64,000 nt of DNA from Rhipicephalus microplus (taxonomy: Eukaryota > Arthropoda > Arachnida > Ixodida > Ixodidae). The translations under genes were made by a program, and so were the position numbers. Shown in pieces: positions 43,945 through 56,426 of this stretch. Within the stretch, counting starts at the first letter, position 1; every line of letters starts with the position of its first letter. The DNA lies in assembly GCF_043290135.1 (NCBI RefSeq), contig NC_134705.1, positions 41,119,271-41,183,270 of the forward strand, read 5' to 3'. Below the pieces are notes generated by a model. The model searched no databases. It was not told the origin of the DNA and was given only the letters and a program-made list of their open reading frames with translations.

Positions 43945-46881
43945 CTACGTCCACTGCAGAACAAAGGCTTCTCCCATGTTCCGCCAGTTAACCCGGTGCT
44001 GTGCTTGCTGCTGCCAATTTATACCCGCAAACTTCTTAATCTCATCTGCCCACCTAGCCTTCTGTCTCCCCCTAACCCGCTTCCCTTCTCTGGGAATCCA
44101 GTTAGTTACCCTTAATGACCAGCGGTTATCCTGTCTACGCGCTACATGCCCGGCCCATGTCCATTTCCTCTTCTTTATTTCAACTATGATATCCTTAACC
44201 CCCGTTTGTCCCCTAATCCACTCTGCTCTCTTCTTGTCTCTTAAGGTTACACCTGCCATTTTTCTTCCCATTGCTCGCTGCGTTGTCCTCAATTTAAGCT
44301 GAACCCTCTTTGTAAGTCTCCAGGTTTCTGCTCCGTAGCTAAGTACCGGCAAGATACAGCTGTTATATACCTTCCTCTTGAGGGATAGTGGCAATCTATT
44401 TGTCATAATTTGAGAGTGCTTGCTGAATGTGCTCCACCCCATTCTTATTCTTCTATTTATTTCAATATCGTGGTTCGGCTCCGCGGTTATTACCTGCCCT
44501 AAGTAGACATAGTCTTTTACAACTTGAAGTGCACTATTGCCTATCTCGAAGCGCTGCGCCTTTCCGAGGTTGTTGTACATTACTTTCGTTTTCTGCAGAT
44601 TAATGTTAAGACCCACCTTTCTGCTCTCCTTGTCTAGCTCCGTAATCATGAGTTGCAATTCGTCCCCTGAGTTACTCAGCAATGCAATGTCATCGGCGAA
44701 GCGCAGGTTACTAAGATATTCTCCATTAACTCTTATCCCTAACTGTTCCCATTCTAGGCTTCTGAAAACCTCCTGTAAGCACGCGGTAAATAGCATTGGG
44801 GAGATTGTGTCCCCCTGCCTTACACCCTTCTTGATTGTCATTCTGTTGCTTTCTTTATGAAGCACTATGGTAGCAGTTGATCCCCAGTAGATTTCTTCCA
44901 GAATGTTTATATATACTTCATCTATGCCCTGATTCCGCAGTGTCTGCATGACGGCTGATATTTCTACTGAATCAAACGCCTTCTCGTAATCTATGAAGGC
45001 TATGTATAGTGGTTGGTTATACTCTGAGCATTTCTCTATTACCTGATTGATAGTATGAATGTGGTCAAATGTTGAGTAGCCTGTTCAAAATCCTGCTTGT
45101 TCCTTTGGTTGATTGAATTCTAATGTTTTATTTACTCTGTTAGCAATTACCTTTGTAAATAGCTTGTATACTACAGAGAGCAAGCTGATCGGCCTGTAGT
45201 TCTTCAAGTCCTTGTCATCTCCTTTCTTATGTATTAAGATGATGTTAGCGTTCTTCCAAGACTCTGGTACCCTTCCCGTCAGGAGACACCTCGTAAACAG
45301 GGTTGCTAGTTTTTCTAACACAATCTGTCCTCCATCTTTCAGCAGATCTGATGTTACCTGATCCTCACCAGCAGCTTTGCCTCTTTGCATGCTCTCCGAA
45401 GCTTTTCTGACTTCTTCTATCATTACTGGTGGGGTGTCATCTGGGTTACTGCTAGTTCTTATAGTATTAAGGTCGTGGTTGTCTCGGCTACTGTACAGAT
45501 CTCTGTAAAACTCCTCCGCTATTTTAACTATCCTATCCATATTGGTAGTTATTTTGCCTTCTTTGTCCCTTAGTGCATACATCCGACTTTTGCCTATCCC
45601 AAGTTTCCTCTTCACTGCTTTGACGCTTCCTCCTTTTTTCAGAGCGTGTTCAACTCTCTCCATGTTATACCTTCTTACACCGCATACTTTACGTCTATTA
45701 ATCAACTTCGAAAGCTCTGCCAGTTCTATTTTGTCTGTTGTACTTGACACTTTCATGATTTGACGCTTCTTAATTAGGTTCTTCGTTTCCTGGGAAAGCT
45801 TGCCAGTGTCCTGTCTAACTACCCTGCCTCCAACTTCCTCTGCACACTCCGTAATGATATTCGTCAGATCATCATTCATTGTATCTACGCTAAGGTTGGT
45901 TTCCTCACTAAGAGCCGAGTACCTGTTCTGCAGCGACACTCTGAACTCCTGTACTTTCCCTTTCAGTGCTAGCTCATGGATTGGCTTCTTGCGTATCAGT
46001 TTCTGTCGTTCCTTCTTCAAGTCTAGGCGAATTCGAGACCGTACCATTCTATGGTCACTGCATTGTACCTTGCCAACCACTTCTACATCCTGCGCGATTC
46101 CTAGGTGTGCAGTCATTATAAAGTCTATTTCGTTCTTATTTTCGCCATTAGGGCTCCTCCATGTCCACTTGCGGTTTTCTCGTTTTCGGTAGAAGGTATT
46201 CAAAATCCGCAAATTATTGCGTCCTGCGAATTCTACTAGTAGCTCTCCTCTGGCGTTTCTAGTGCCGATTCCATAATCTCCTACTGCCTGGTCTCCAGCC
46301 TGCTTCTTCCCTACCTTTGCATTAAAGTCGCCCATCACTATAGTATACTGTGTTTTTACCTTACTCATTGCCGATTCCACGTCTTCATAGAAGCTTTCAA
46401 CTGAAGCGGCATTATGGCTGGATGTAGGCACGTAAGCCTGTACTACCTTCATCTTGTATCTTTTATTCAGTTTAATTACAATAACTACCACCCTTTCATT
46501 AATGCTATAGTATTCCTCTATGTTGCCAGCTATGTTTCTGTGCATTAGTAGCCCCACTCCCAGTTCTCTTCTCTCTGCCAAGCCCCGATAGCAAAGGACG
46601 TGCCCATTCTGTAGCACAGTATAGGCCTCATCTGTCCTCGTAACCTCACTGAGTTCTAATACATCCCATTTAACACCCTCTAGCTCCTCGAATAGTACAG
46701 CTAGACTTCCCTCACTAGATAAGGTTCTAGCGTTAAACGTTGCCAAGTTCAGGTTCCAATGGCGGCCTGTAGTCCAGAGATTCTTAGCACCCTCTGCTGC
46801 GTTGCAGATCTGACCGCCGGCCTGGTCAGTTGCTTCGCAGCTGCTGGGGACTGAGGGCCGTGAGTTATGTGACGTATGCAT
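43945..46881 (-). pseudogene. RTE-like ORF: endonuclease and RT, one nonsense codon
   Basis: The first ATG in frame on the minus strand is at 46881. Endonuclease motifs: LNLATFNARTL, VVQAYVPTSSHN, VMGDFNAKVG, and CSDHRMV with the catalytic His. RT motifs: NYRPISLLSVVYKL, then after the stop FIDYEKAFDSVE, GVRQGDTISPMLF and the catalytic box RFADDIALL. The C-terminal part has RTTQRAMGRKMAGVTLRDKK and WAGHVARR, typical of this LINE type. The stop at 45085-45087 (AGF*TGYST) sits where relatives have Arg, consistent with CGA to TGA at a CpG. Both sides are in the same frame. Confidence 0.85.
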
Positions 46882-47029
46882 GTGGGAGGTAGTGGCCAGA
46901 TACTGCACCAGGGGGGCCAATCCTTCTCTGGTGAGGGAGTGCGTTCCCGGCGGGGGTTACCGGTGAGGCCGCACCCCAGGCCTCTTAATGCAGTTCCATC
47001 AACACGCGGATTTTTTTTCCAGTTGGGAA

Positions 47030-47107
47030 CTGCGCGGCACCGGGATTTGAACCACGGACCTCTTGCATGCGAGGCGGATGCTCTAACCACTACGCCATCG
47101 CAGCACC
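47030..47107 (-). promoter_or_regulatory. tRNA-like head with pol III boxes at the 5' end of the RTE-like LINE
   Basis: Minus strand: A box TGGCGTAGTGG (47097-47087) and B box GGTTCAAATCC (47053-47043), separated as in a tRNA, with a CCTC..GAGG anticodon-arm-like hairpin between. It runs directly into the sequence leading to the LINE ORF. Either the LINE uses an internal pol III promoter or a SINE head was fused to it. Confidence 0.6.
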
Positions 47108-47170
47108 CAGATTGTTATGTTCTAAATGTAGGTTTCTGCGGTGTATCAGTCAAGTTTGTGGTTATTTATA

Positions 47171-48090
47171 AAAATGTTTTAATGAAATGAGATTTCTGCT
47201 GATTACCCCCTTAATTAAGGGTCTAAAGAGTACGCAGTAGGGCCTCCGATTAGCTTATGGGGTGCTGTTTATTAATATATTAAGCGGACAAAATTTAAAT
47301 TCGTTTGTGAGGTGATGTTACCAAATTAATCTTTTTGGTGATTAGGCTTAATTTTGGTCACGAAATAGTTCCGCTACTATCACTCCTGTCCTGATGAAAC
47401 CTGAGCGGCGACAGGTCTACAACTAGGGCTTTGCACTGTATGAGTTAGAAGTTTCCCGGTAGGTTATTAGCAAAGTTAAAAGCGATCGTAAGGGGAAAAA
47501 AACACGTGGTTCAAGACTTTGATCTGACGGGCGTACCTTTCTCCCGAACAGTGAGCCACCCTCCTCCTCTGAGGGAGGGAAGACGTGGGCGCCACACGTT
47601 TATTAGCGGTTCTCGTTATATTCTTTCTAACTCTGTATCTTCTGGTTACCTTAAGCTATCAAAATTAATTTTACACGGAAAAAACCAAACTGTTGTGTTC
47701 TAAAAGAAGATATTAGCTATTTTTCGGTGGAGTTTGTAGCTTCTTTTGAAAATTTGTTTTAATGAAATGAGCTTTTTGCTGATTACCACCTTAATTAAGG
47801 GCCTAGAGTGTACGGAATTGGGCCTCCTGGTAGCCTATGGGGTGCGGTTTAGTATTATATTAAGCGGACAAAATTTAAATGCGTTTGCGAGGCGATATTA
47901 CAAATTTAATCTTTTTAGTGATTAGGCTTAATTTTGATTGCGGAATAACTCTGGAACTATTAAACCTAGCTTGATCAAACTTCAGCAGCGTCAGGTCTAC
48001 CCTAAGGACTTTCAACTTTATAAGTAAAAAGTTTCCCGGTAGAATATTATGAAGCTACAAGCGATCGTAAAAAACACGTGGTCCGACTTT
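47171..48090. repeat. two diverged direct repeats of about 340 bp, 580 bp apart
   Basis: 47171-47515 and 47751-48085 share TTTTAATGAAATGAG, CCTTAATTAAGGG, ATTAAGCGGACAAAATTTAA, GATTAGGCTTAATTTTG, AAGTTTCCCGGTAG, AAGCGATCGTAA and AACACGTGG in the same order. The 230 bases between have no second copy. The repeats look like an old tandem duplication or two copies of one AT-rich element; identity about 80-85 percent by eye. Confidence 0.75.
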
Positions 48091-50339
48091 TGTTGTTTTC
48101 ACAGATTCACACTGTTTTCCGCTCCTAAAATTTAAAATTTTCGTTTGTAATAGCAGTATTTGTAGCGGTTGAACTCCTTGCATCTTCACGAACAAATAGA
48201 CACCCCTCTGATCCTCCTAGAACCAAAATTGCTAAAGTTATAGGTAGATATGTGCACAGCTCACTTACCCGTGCTGCTGACGCGGCCGCTGCTGCTATAT
48301 GCCATGTATATTATGTCCGCGCATTTGTAGCGCGCATAGTGTGCGTGCATATATCTGCTTTGAATACAAACTACTGCCAACACGAACAAGAGAGGGTTCG
48401 AAAGCACACGACCTTATTTATTAGAAACCTAATAACATGGATCGTCGAACTGAAAGAAAGAAGCACCCCTATTACAATAAAACCTACGATTTGCCTTATC
48501 TCAAGATGCCCTGGCCCAGGCATAGCTCCCTTCTGAAATCAAGTGAACAGCATGCGTACGCAGCTTTATAAGGGACAACGGAGCTCATTGGGATACATGC
48601 CACCGGCAGCATGAGTCGCAATGTGGTCATCGCGAAAAGCTGTTAAGTCCTGTCCTTTGGCAGTGTAGCAACGCAACGCAAAAATGCTAGCACCTTTCGG
48701 AGAGGCCCGCTACACATGAGCAGTTGCCTTCTTCAACCTCGGGCGCTCGCTAGACAGGTTCTTCCACTTGAAGTAAATGTGATGTGGTTTGCCGAAGAGG
48801 CTTGGCGTCTGCGCACACAGCGCAAATATTTCCACTGTTTCGCCAGTGAAACTTTTTGTGCCGATAAGAATGAGGTGGTCCGTGGCCAGTACTCTTTCGC
48901 CTTCTGCGAAGCAATGCGACCCGACGCCACAATCGACAAACATCAGCACAGCGCCAAGCGAAAGTGCCGCGTTGACCCTATTAGGCGTAGCCATCTTTGT
49001 TTTTTAATCAGTGTTCTCAGCACATACAGCGTTTTCTTGAGTTGCGAATACGTGCGCCATGGCGCAGCCTAAAACTGTTATTCCGATAAAATTAGCGTAT
49101 TTGAACAAACAAATCAAGCATGACCACGCGTGAAGGAAAACGAACATATGGTGACTTTTCGGCGTAGCTACGACTCCCTCGTTCACAACGAAGGGGGTGT
49201 GACTATGGGCCTCCCAACTTCGGCCAGGGGCCGCTGTGCCGCGCGCGTTTCGCCGCCTTTCTAGTAAAAGCCGGTCACTCGGTACCCCGCTTCCGCCTTC
49301 TGCCTGTGCAATCACGGCATGTTCACGCGCTCGGCGCGCGCTGTTATCTGGTCGCGCCCTCTACGTGCAACGTCACCTGTGACTTGCTGCGAAGGTTTAA
49401 AAAGATTATAAAATGTTTTCACGGTGTGAATCTTATCACAACCGAGAGCGATCAATTGACAACCATTGCGGGACCAAGCAAGTCAGACACGATGTCTTTG
49501 AGCGAGTGCTATGTGAATGTCGATAGTGAGAAGCTGCCTTTTCATGTGCTTAAAAGTGAGGTGACGGCGAGAATGCTCTGCGTATGTTACTGGTAAAACG
49601 CTCATTTGCTGCGGCATTCATCTCTTCTCAGATCTGTCGGCAAATTACCACCACGCTTTCGTGTGCATTTGTATATAGTGTTCGGACTTTTATTGCTTGA
49701 ATTCCAAGTTTGTCACGTGGCTTTAAATTTATCAAAAGGTCAGCGTGAAGAGACTTACCTTACACCTGTCTTGTTGAGTCCGTGGCACCATTTCAATGCG
49801 GATTGTTCAGCTTCACAGGAGTTTCTCCTTTGCCGAAGTTTTCATCGGATGTTAACAAGGTCGTATCGCAAGTTCAATGACACCTTTAAATTTTTGCAGC
49901 TCTTTTGAAAAAATAATGATGCGCAAAAAATTATTTCATGTCCACTTCGACCATGCATGTTTCTTGCAGTGCATATTTCATTTCGGATAATGTCCACGCC
50001 TGATCACGCAGCGTGTTCACTGATCCGAATGTCAATTAGGCAGTTTTGACCGATCGCTTGGTCATCGTCATATCACACAACACCCACTATGATCGAGCAT
50101 GTTTTTAGTTAAGCCGAGATTTGTTTTGTTTTACTTCTTTTTGATATTTCTGTCCCACTCCTCTCTGTAATGCCCAGTGCTTTGAGAGTAAATAAATGAA
50201 ATTAAATGAAATTTGCCCCTGTACGACGTGAAGTTTCGCGAGACTATCGAAAATTTTGCATCTGACTTGGTTCTTTTTCAACTCGTTTTGATAACGGCAG
50301 CTGTTCACCACCCGCGGCTCGGGTGCATGCAAGGGCATA
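48091..50339. other. non-coding stretch with one unexplained open frame
   Basis: The minus-strand frame 48994-48710 (94 codons, ATG start, MATPNRVNAALSLGAVLMF) has a protein-like composition with six Cys and ends in TAG, after which the same frame stays open for another 45 codons or so. I do not recognise it. Near 50185 TAAATAAATGAAATTAAATG resembles a LINE 3' tail. Nothing else is supported. Confidence 0.35.
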
Positions 50340-50690
50340 ATGTTTTACGTGGCGAAACCATCATATCATTAGGAGGCACGCCGTGAATTGGGACTCTAGA
50401 TTGATTCCGGCCACCTGAAGTTTTCTTTTTTTTACGTGCACATAAATGTATTTCAAGTGCATACGGCTGGACGACAACTGACAGAAGGTGTGCACACACC
50501 AAGCGTCACTTCTGTTTACATTAAGCGTCATACCACCGTACGCTTGAAATATGCAGCACCAACACACCCTGTCTATCATTCTTGCACCAAAATCTGAGCG
50601 CACTGCTACTGTGTTTCGCTCCCGTAGAAATGCAGCTGACGTACGCGGGATTCTAACTCATGACTTCAATCCTACCATCACAACACCTCA
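50340..50690 (-). mobile_element. old SINE relic, interrupted
   Basis: CGAAACCATCATATCATTAG, GGCCACCTGAAG and TTTACGTGCACATAAAT at 50355-50455 follow the SINE body in order, strongly diverged. GCGGGATTCTAACTCATGAC (about 50646-50666) resembles its B-box part. About 130 bases in between are foreign to the family. Confidence 0.4.
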
Positions 50691-51700
50691 TCGCGTTAAC
50701 TTATCGGTGGGTGTTGCTTGCGAGACCTGTACGTATAAACGCTCAGTGCGAACACGCAGCACAAATCTGTTTACCCTGAATGGCGACGAGAAGTATACTT
50801 CCATGAGCTGAATAACATGCTTGAAGGTCTCACAGCATGGTATTTTAAGTGTATTAGGCTATCCAGCTCCACCCCTTTCGTACTACGAATGGTTGTCTCG
50901 AAAAGCCAGAGCCCAATCGCGAAATGTACAGCAGTTGTCTACTTGCTGAAGTTTGAGTTTACAAACATGCTTTCTTTTAATATGACTGCGGCCATCGCGT
51001 TTCTTTCAGTTAATTAATAGCTTGTAGTACTGCGCACGACAAAAAATTTCAGAATAACGAGACCACGGAGTATCGGTGAGCTGCCATAATCTACTCCTGG
51101 CGCCTTTGCTTCTCGCACTGCTCATATTGAAAACGGTAAAACTTGACGGGCAGTTTTCAGGTCCTCGTCATGTTTAAACTTTTTTAGCAGCTCACAATGC
51201 AGCAGTAGTGCGTGCCTGCTTTCCATAATGACGAAGTAGCACTGCCGATAGCGTGCAAATTGGGAGATAAGCGCTCCAAGGAACACCTTTTCCGTGTGCG
51301 CAATGGGAAAACCCAGCGAGCATGGCCCGTCCGAGCGACTGGAGATTTGCCCTGTTTTCGCTAGGGTGGTGAACGGCACTTCGCAAACTTGAGCCTGCCC
51401 TCCCTAATTGTGTGTTGAGTGACGCAGAGATAAATCTGCATCCAATTAAAGGCGTTTTCAGTTTGAATGTGAAGAGATTCTCAAAGTAGCTGCGTCGATA
51501 GACGCTTGTCTGTCGCGATTATGCTCGCACAGTCCAAGTCAATGGTGAGGTTAGCGTTGAAGTAATGATCCGTCGTTGTTTTCAGGTTTACAGTGCCTTT
51601 CATGGCATTATTCTGGTGCTGCTAGATTCTCCTTTTAAAATTAAAAAAAATAATAGTGTCGCCAAAAATTTTCCTAACACTCGCAATTACAGTGCTCATA
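50691..51700. other. non-coding intron stretch
   Basis: No coding or repeat signal that I can support. Confidence 0.4.
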
Positions 51701-51701
51701 T

Positions 51702-51868
51702 TGTTACACGACATCGGCAACGAAACAGCATCATAGACGACGAAGATGATGAAAGCGACCGTGCTCGTGTTGTTGTTGCTGCTGTTCTTCCATCTTGGCT
51801 GCAGCTGCCTCTGACTCTCCCCGTATATTTTGTAAATATATTTCATTCATTCTCTCACCCCCGTAACA
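51702..51868 (+). repeat. 5' LTR of element C
   Basis: 167 bp, TG...CA ends. It contains a CTGCTGTTCTTCC pyrimidine block and GTATATTTTGTAAATATATT, an AT-rich possible promoter or processing region. Confidence 0.9.
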
Positions 51869-51929
51869 TTTGGTGGTGGTGCGGGGTACAACACGATATA
51901 ACGGAGCTCCGCAGTGGCCGGCGCTTGGA

Positions 51930-53003
51930 TTTTTCCACCTTGGCAAACTAGGGACCTGCTCCCGCCGAGGCGACTACAACTGTAGTCCTTCTCAGCTAAA
52001 AGATCCTGGCACGTTCTGTGGCAGGGATGATGTCGACATCGAAGAATGGTTGCCGTTGTACGAACGTACAAGTAAGAATTACCGCTGGGATGAAACTCTT
52101 ATGTTAGCCAATATCCTGTTCTACTTGAAAGTAACCGCAAAAATGTGGTTCGAGAACCACGAAGATTAAATTGGAAGCTGGGATGCGTGCAAAGGAAAGA
52201 TGCGCGCTCTTTTCGGCAAGTCTGTGGGTAGAAAAGCAGCGGCCAAGAAGGAGTTGGCATCTCGTGCGCAAACGCCATCGGAGTCATACGTGACTTACAT
52301 ACAGGACGTGCTTGCCCTTTGCCGAAAAGCGGACAACGGTATGGAAGAAACCGAAAAAGTAGCTCACATATTGAAAGGCATTGCAGATGATGCATTCAAC
52401 CTTCTCATATGCAAGGACTGCAACACGGTCGATGCCATCACCAAGGAGTTCCAGCGTTTCGAGGCCGCGAAAAGTCGACGCATCACCCATAATTTCACTC
52501 GACTACCAAACACAGCAGCAACCTGGTCGTGCGAAGACAGGCCTGCGCTACAGACGCCGTTAACTGCAGAGCACGTGACCAAGATCATCAGACGTGAACT
52601 TGAAGCTCTGTCTCCTGCGTCCACGTGCTCCCATGCCTGTGACTCTTGCCCTCAGATAGTGCCACTGGTACATGCCATTGTGCGACAAGAGCTTTCCAAT
52701 GCTGGACTGGCCTCCGAGTGCACTACAGCTAACACACGCAATTACCCTCTCATGATCCCTCTCATCCGATCAACCGTCGTCGACCCCATGTTTTGTATGC
52801 CCAAAGCCAAAACCTTCCGGCGCGCCCTCGCAATCCAGCCGAGTGAAGGACTGCTGACGATCGCCCGATTTGTTTCAACTGCCACCGTATCGGACACGTG
52901 GCCCGCCATTGTAACACTCGGTGGTATTGGCATCAGGCATCCTATGGGTACTCCCATCGGCCAGAGAGGGATCATGGGCGCTTTCAAACTTACCGGCCAG
53001 TGA
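51930..53003 (+). pseudogene. gag: gag of element C (one stop, one frameshift)
   Basis: Capsid sequence from DVDIEEWLPLYERTSKNYRW onward. TAA at 52167 interrupts after WFENHED; the frame then stays open to 53003. The zinc knuckle CFNCHRIGHVARHC (about 52874-52915) is in a different frame from the capsid, so an indel lies between about 52790 and 52860. The start codon is unclear. Confidence 0.75.
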
Positions 53004-53220
53004 AGACGTTCCTTCTATGCTGCCATATCGTCGTCGCTCTCCATCTCCGCATGCTCACCAGTCCCGTTCACCGTTCACCGCTCTCCCGTCGCCCATCGTC
53101 TCGCTCGCCCCAATTTCGCCGACGAACGTCACCGACTGACCACCTGCCGCGGGAAAACTAGATGATGCAGCTCCCGGAGGTGATGCTGCATCGACCACTT
53201 GCCCGCCAAATCCTCTGACC

Positions 53221-53556
53221 ATGCTGCCGACCCGACGCAACCTTATTGACGTTGAAGTAGATGACACACCCGTTATTGCAGTGGTGGACACAGGGGCTCA
53301 CATATCAGTGATGAATTCAGAACTTCGTTGCCGCATTAGGAAAGTTTTAACGCCAGCCACAGTGCAACTCATCCAGGTTGCTGACGGCGGCACGTTTCCC
53401 GTGCTTGGAATGTGCTCTGCGCGCATAAGTGTGGCTGATTGCTCCACGACACTGCTATTTGCTGTGCTCGAGAAATGTTCCAATGAACTTATCCTCGGCA
53501 TGGACTTTTTATCAGCCCACTCTGCCCTTATTGATTGTGGAACCGGCATGCTTTAA
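53221..53556 (+). CDS. retropepsin of element C
   Basis: 111 codons from an ATG, though in the intact element this would be part of the polyprotein. The active site AVVDTGAHISVM is normal, and the ELILGMDFLSAHSALIDC segment completes the fold. It ends at a TAA (53554) where a Gln codon would be usual (CAA to TAA). The following RT is in another frame, so an indel lies near 53610-53620. Confidence 0.75.
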   Translation: MLPTRRNLIDVEVDDTPVIAVVDTGAHISVMNSELRCRIRKVLTPATVQLIQVADGGTFPVLGMCSARISVADCSTTLLFAVLEKCSNELILGMDFLSAHSALIDCGTGML

Positions 53557-53623
53557 CTTGATTTACCGTTTTACTATGCGACCCAACACCAGCTCAACCG
53601 CGTCTGTGTTCTGCAGATCACGT

Positions 53624-56426
53624 TCGCCTAGCACCTCAAGCCGTTTCTCACGTGAACCTGAGATCTGTCCCTCCTGTTCCCGATGGTGACTACATGTTGA
53701 CACCTATTGCTGACGTACTGCTGGCCAAAAATGTTGCCGTGCCTCACACACGTTTGACAGTCACGGGAAATACAGCATCTCTTCCGATCCTAAACTTCAG
53801 CTGGTGCGCTCAAGTTATCCCAGATGGTATGACTTTGGCAAAACTTTTTTCTATAGATGCTGCCATTTCGGCGTTCGTTGTCGAATCCTCTTCGTCCTCT
53901 GCTCCGTTTTCATCCTCGAAGAGCATAGCAGATGCCACCATCGACAAGATGATCACTCCGGACCTTCTTCCAGCACAGACAGCTGACATCCGGCACCTGC
54001 TTAATTCCTACCGCGACATCTTTGATTTTGATGACCGCCCTTTGCGTCAGACATTCTTTGTAACTCATAGAATTAACACTGGAGACGCCAGCCCCATCCG
54101 ACGACGTCCTTATTGCGTGTATAATGCTGAGCGACAAGTTATCCAGCACGAAGTTGAAAAAATGCTCACAAAAGACGTCATCGAACATTCCTGCAGTCCA
54201 TGGGCATCGCCGGTCGTGCTAGTCAAGAAGAAGGATGGCAGCTGGCGTTTCTGCGTAGACTACAGTCGCTTAAACAAAGTAACACGTAAGGACGTGTATC
54301 CACTGCCGCGAATTGACGATGCTCTCGACTGCCTACATGGGTCTGCCTACTTTTCATCTATCGACTTGCGATCAGGATACTGGCAGATTTCTGTCGATCA
54401 TCGAGACCGTGAGAAAACCGCATTCATCACACCGGATGTACTTTTCCAGTTTAAGGTTATGCCATTCGGATTGTGTAATGCGCCAGCTACATTTGAAAGA
54501 ATGATGGACTCTCTCATGCGCGGATACAAATGGACAACGTACCTGTGCTATCTCGATGACGTCATCGTATTTTCAGCTACGTTCGAAAGCCACCTTAGCC
54601 ACCTAACGGCTGTTCTTGAGGTTTTCCGGAAAGCAGGACTTCAGCTCAACTCTTCCAAATGTCGCTTTGGCCGTCGGGAAATCACTGTGCTCGGCCACCT
54701 TGACAGTGCTCGAGGCGTGCAACCTGATCCTGACAAAATTCGAGTTGTCAAAGATTTTCCCATACCACGTTCCTCAAAAGATGTACGGAGTTTCATCGGC
54801 CTTTGTTCTTACTTTCGACGTTTCGTGAAGAATTTTGCTGACATTGCCCGACCACTTACGTAGCTACTGAAAAAGGACACGCCTTTTTATTGGGGTACTG
54901 ACCAAGCAACTGCCTTCAGCACCCTTACAACATTACTTACTTTCCCACCCATCTTGGCCCATTTCGACCCGTCCGCCCATACTGAAGTTCGTACCGATGC
55001 CAGCGGACATGGAATTGGTCCTGTTCTCGCCCAGCGGCAACGAGGACAAGATCACGTCATTGCTTATGCCAGTCGCCTCCTCTCTCCTTCGCAGAGCAAG
55101 TTTTCGATTACAGGGCGTGAGTGCCTCGTACTAGTCTGGGCAGCCGGAAAATTTTGACCGTACTTGTTTGACCGCACCTTTTCGGTAATTACAGATCCCC
55201 ATGTCTTCTGCTGGCTGTCGTCCCTTAAACATCCAACAGAACAACTTGGCCGTTGGGCCTTGAAACTACAAGAATACAGCTTCGACGTGGCATACAAATC
55301 TGGCCTAATGCACCAGGATGCCGACTGTCTATCCCGTCACCCCGTGGACCCACCTGACCTTTCAGCGCACGATTATGACCTTTGTGTCTTCGCCATGTCG
55401 GCTTTCACCGACATACGCAAGGAACAGCTCAGCGATGTCCACTTGCGGTCTATCATGCAGAGTCTACGCTTGCCCCACGTAGACCCGTCGCTACATTTGT
55501 TCGTTCTACGCGATGGCATTCTTTACCGACGCAACACCAGCGCCGAAGGACCAGAGCTACTACTCGTAGTTCCTGTGACACTCCATTCCGCTGTACTTGA
55601 ACAGGTTCACGACGCCCCAACCACGGGACATCTCGGGGTCACGCGCACGTACGATCGCGTGCGGCGTAGATTCTTCTGGCCAGGCATTTTTCGTTCTGCG
55701 CGCCGATACGTTGCTGCATGTGAGTCCTGTCAGCGCTCCAAACATACCACCTTGCCACCAGCTGGTCCGCTCCAACCAAAAGACATACCCACCGTTCCCT
55801 TCTACCGCGTCGGTCTTGATCTGGTTGGACCATTTCCAACTTCTCTCACTGGAAACAAGTGGATAGCCGTAGCCACTGATTACGCCACAAGATACGCTAT
55901 CACACGAGCGCTACCGACAAGCTGTGCCACTGACGTCGCGGACTTCTTGCTTCATGACGTAATTCTTCACCATGGCGCTCCTCGACAGCTGCTGACTGAT
56001 CGTGGTCGCTCATTTCTTTCAAAAGTAGTAAGTGAGATCCTTCGCTCGTGTTCGACGCGTCACAAGCTCAATACGGCCTATCACCCACAAACAAATGGTC
56101 TTACCGAGCGCCTAAATCGAACATTGAGAACGATGCTCTCCAAGTACGTTTCCAAAGATCACCTTGATAGGGATAGTACTTTGCCTTATGTGACATTTGC
56201 GTACAATTCGTCACGCCACGACACCGCTGGCTTCTCCCCCTTCTATTTATTGTTCGGCCGCCATCCAGCGCTACCCTTCGAGACTCTTCTCCCATCAACA
56301 ACGCAAATGGTTACAGAGTACGCCCGGGATGCCACTGCTCGGGCTCAAGTGGCCCGCCAAATCGCACGGGAACGTCTTCTTGGCTCGCAGCTCTATAAGG
56401 AGGCCCGCTACGATAGCCATCACTGA
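53624..56426 (+). pseudogene. pol: pol of element C: RT, RNase H, integrase
   Basis: One frame throughout, with in-frame stops TAG 54861, TGA 55155 and TGA 56424. [34 protein letters not shown], catalytic CYLDDVIVFS (about 54547-54576). RNase H: TEVRTDASGHGIG. Integrase: zinc domain ending CESCQRSK, then VATDYATRYA, LTDRGRSF and YHPQTNGLTERLNRT. Two of the stops fit C-to-T changes (CAG to TAG; CGA to TGA). Without the stops the protein would be complete. Confidence 0.87.

Larger units (their letters stand above)
43915..47107 (-). mobile_element. RTE-like LINE with a tRNA-like 5' head
   Basis: About 3.2 kb on the minus strand: tRNA-like 5' region (47107-47030), one long ORF (46881-43945) broken by a single TGA at 45085, and a (TGA)n-type tail (CATCATCAT.. 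at 43917-43937 on the plus strand). One ORF with endonuclease and RT, a short 3' UTR and a trinucleotide tail fit the RTE group. It lies in intron 2 of the M13-like gene, antisense to it. No target duplication was found. Confidence 0.82.

Noticed and set aside
43871..44860. Plus-strand open frames opposite the RTE-like ORF
   Set aside because: Antisense shadows of the LINE coding sequence with no domain of their own.
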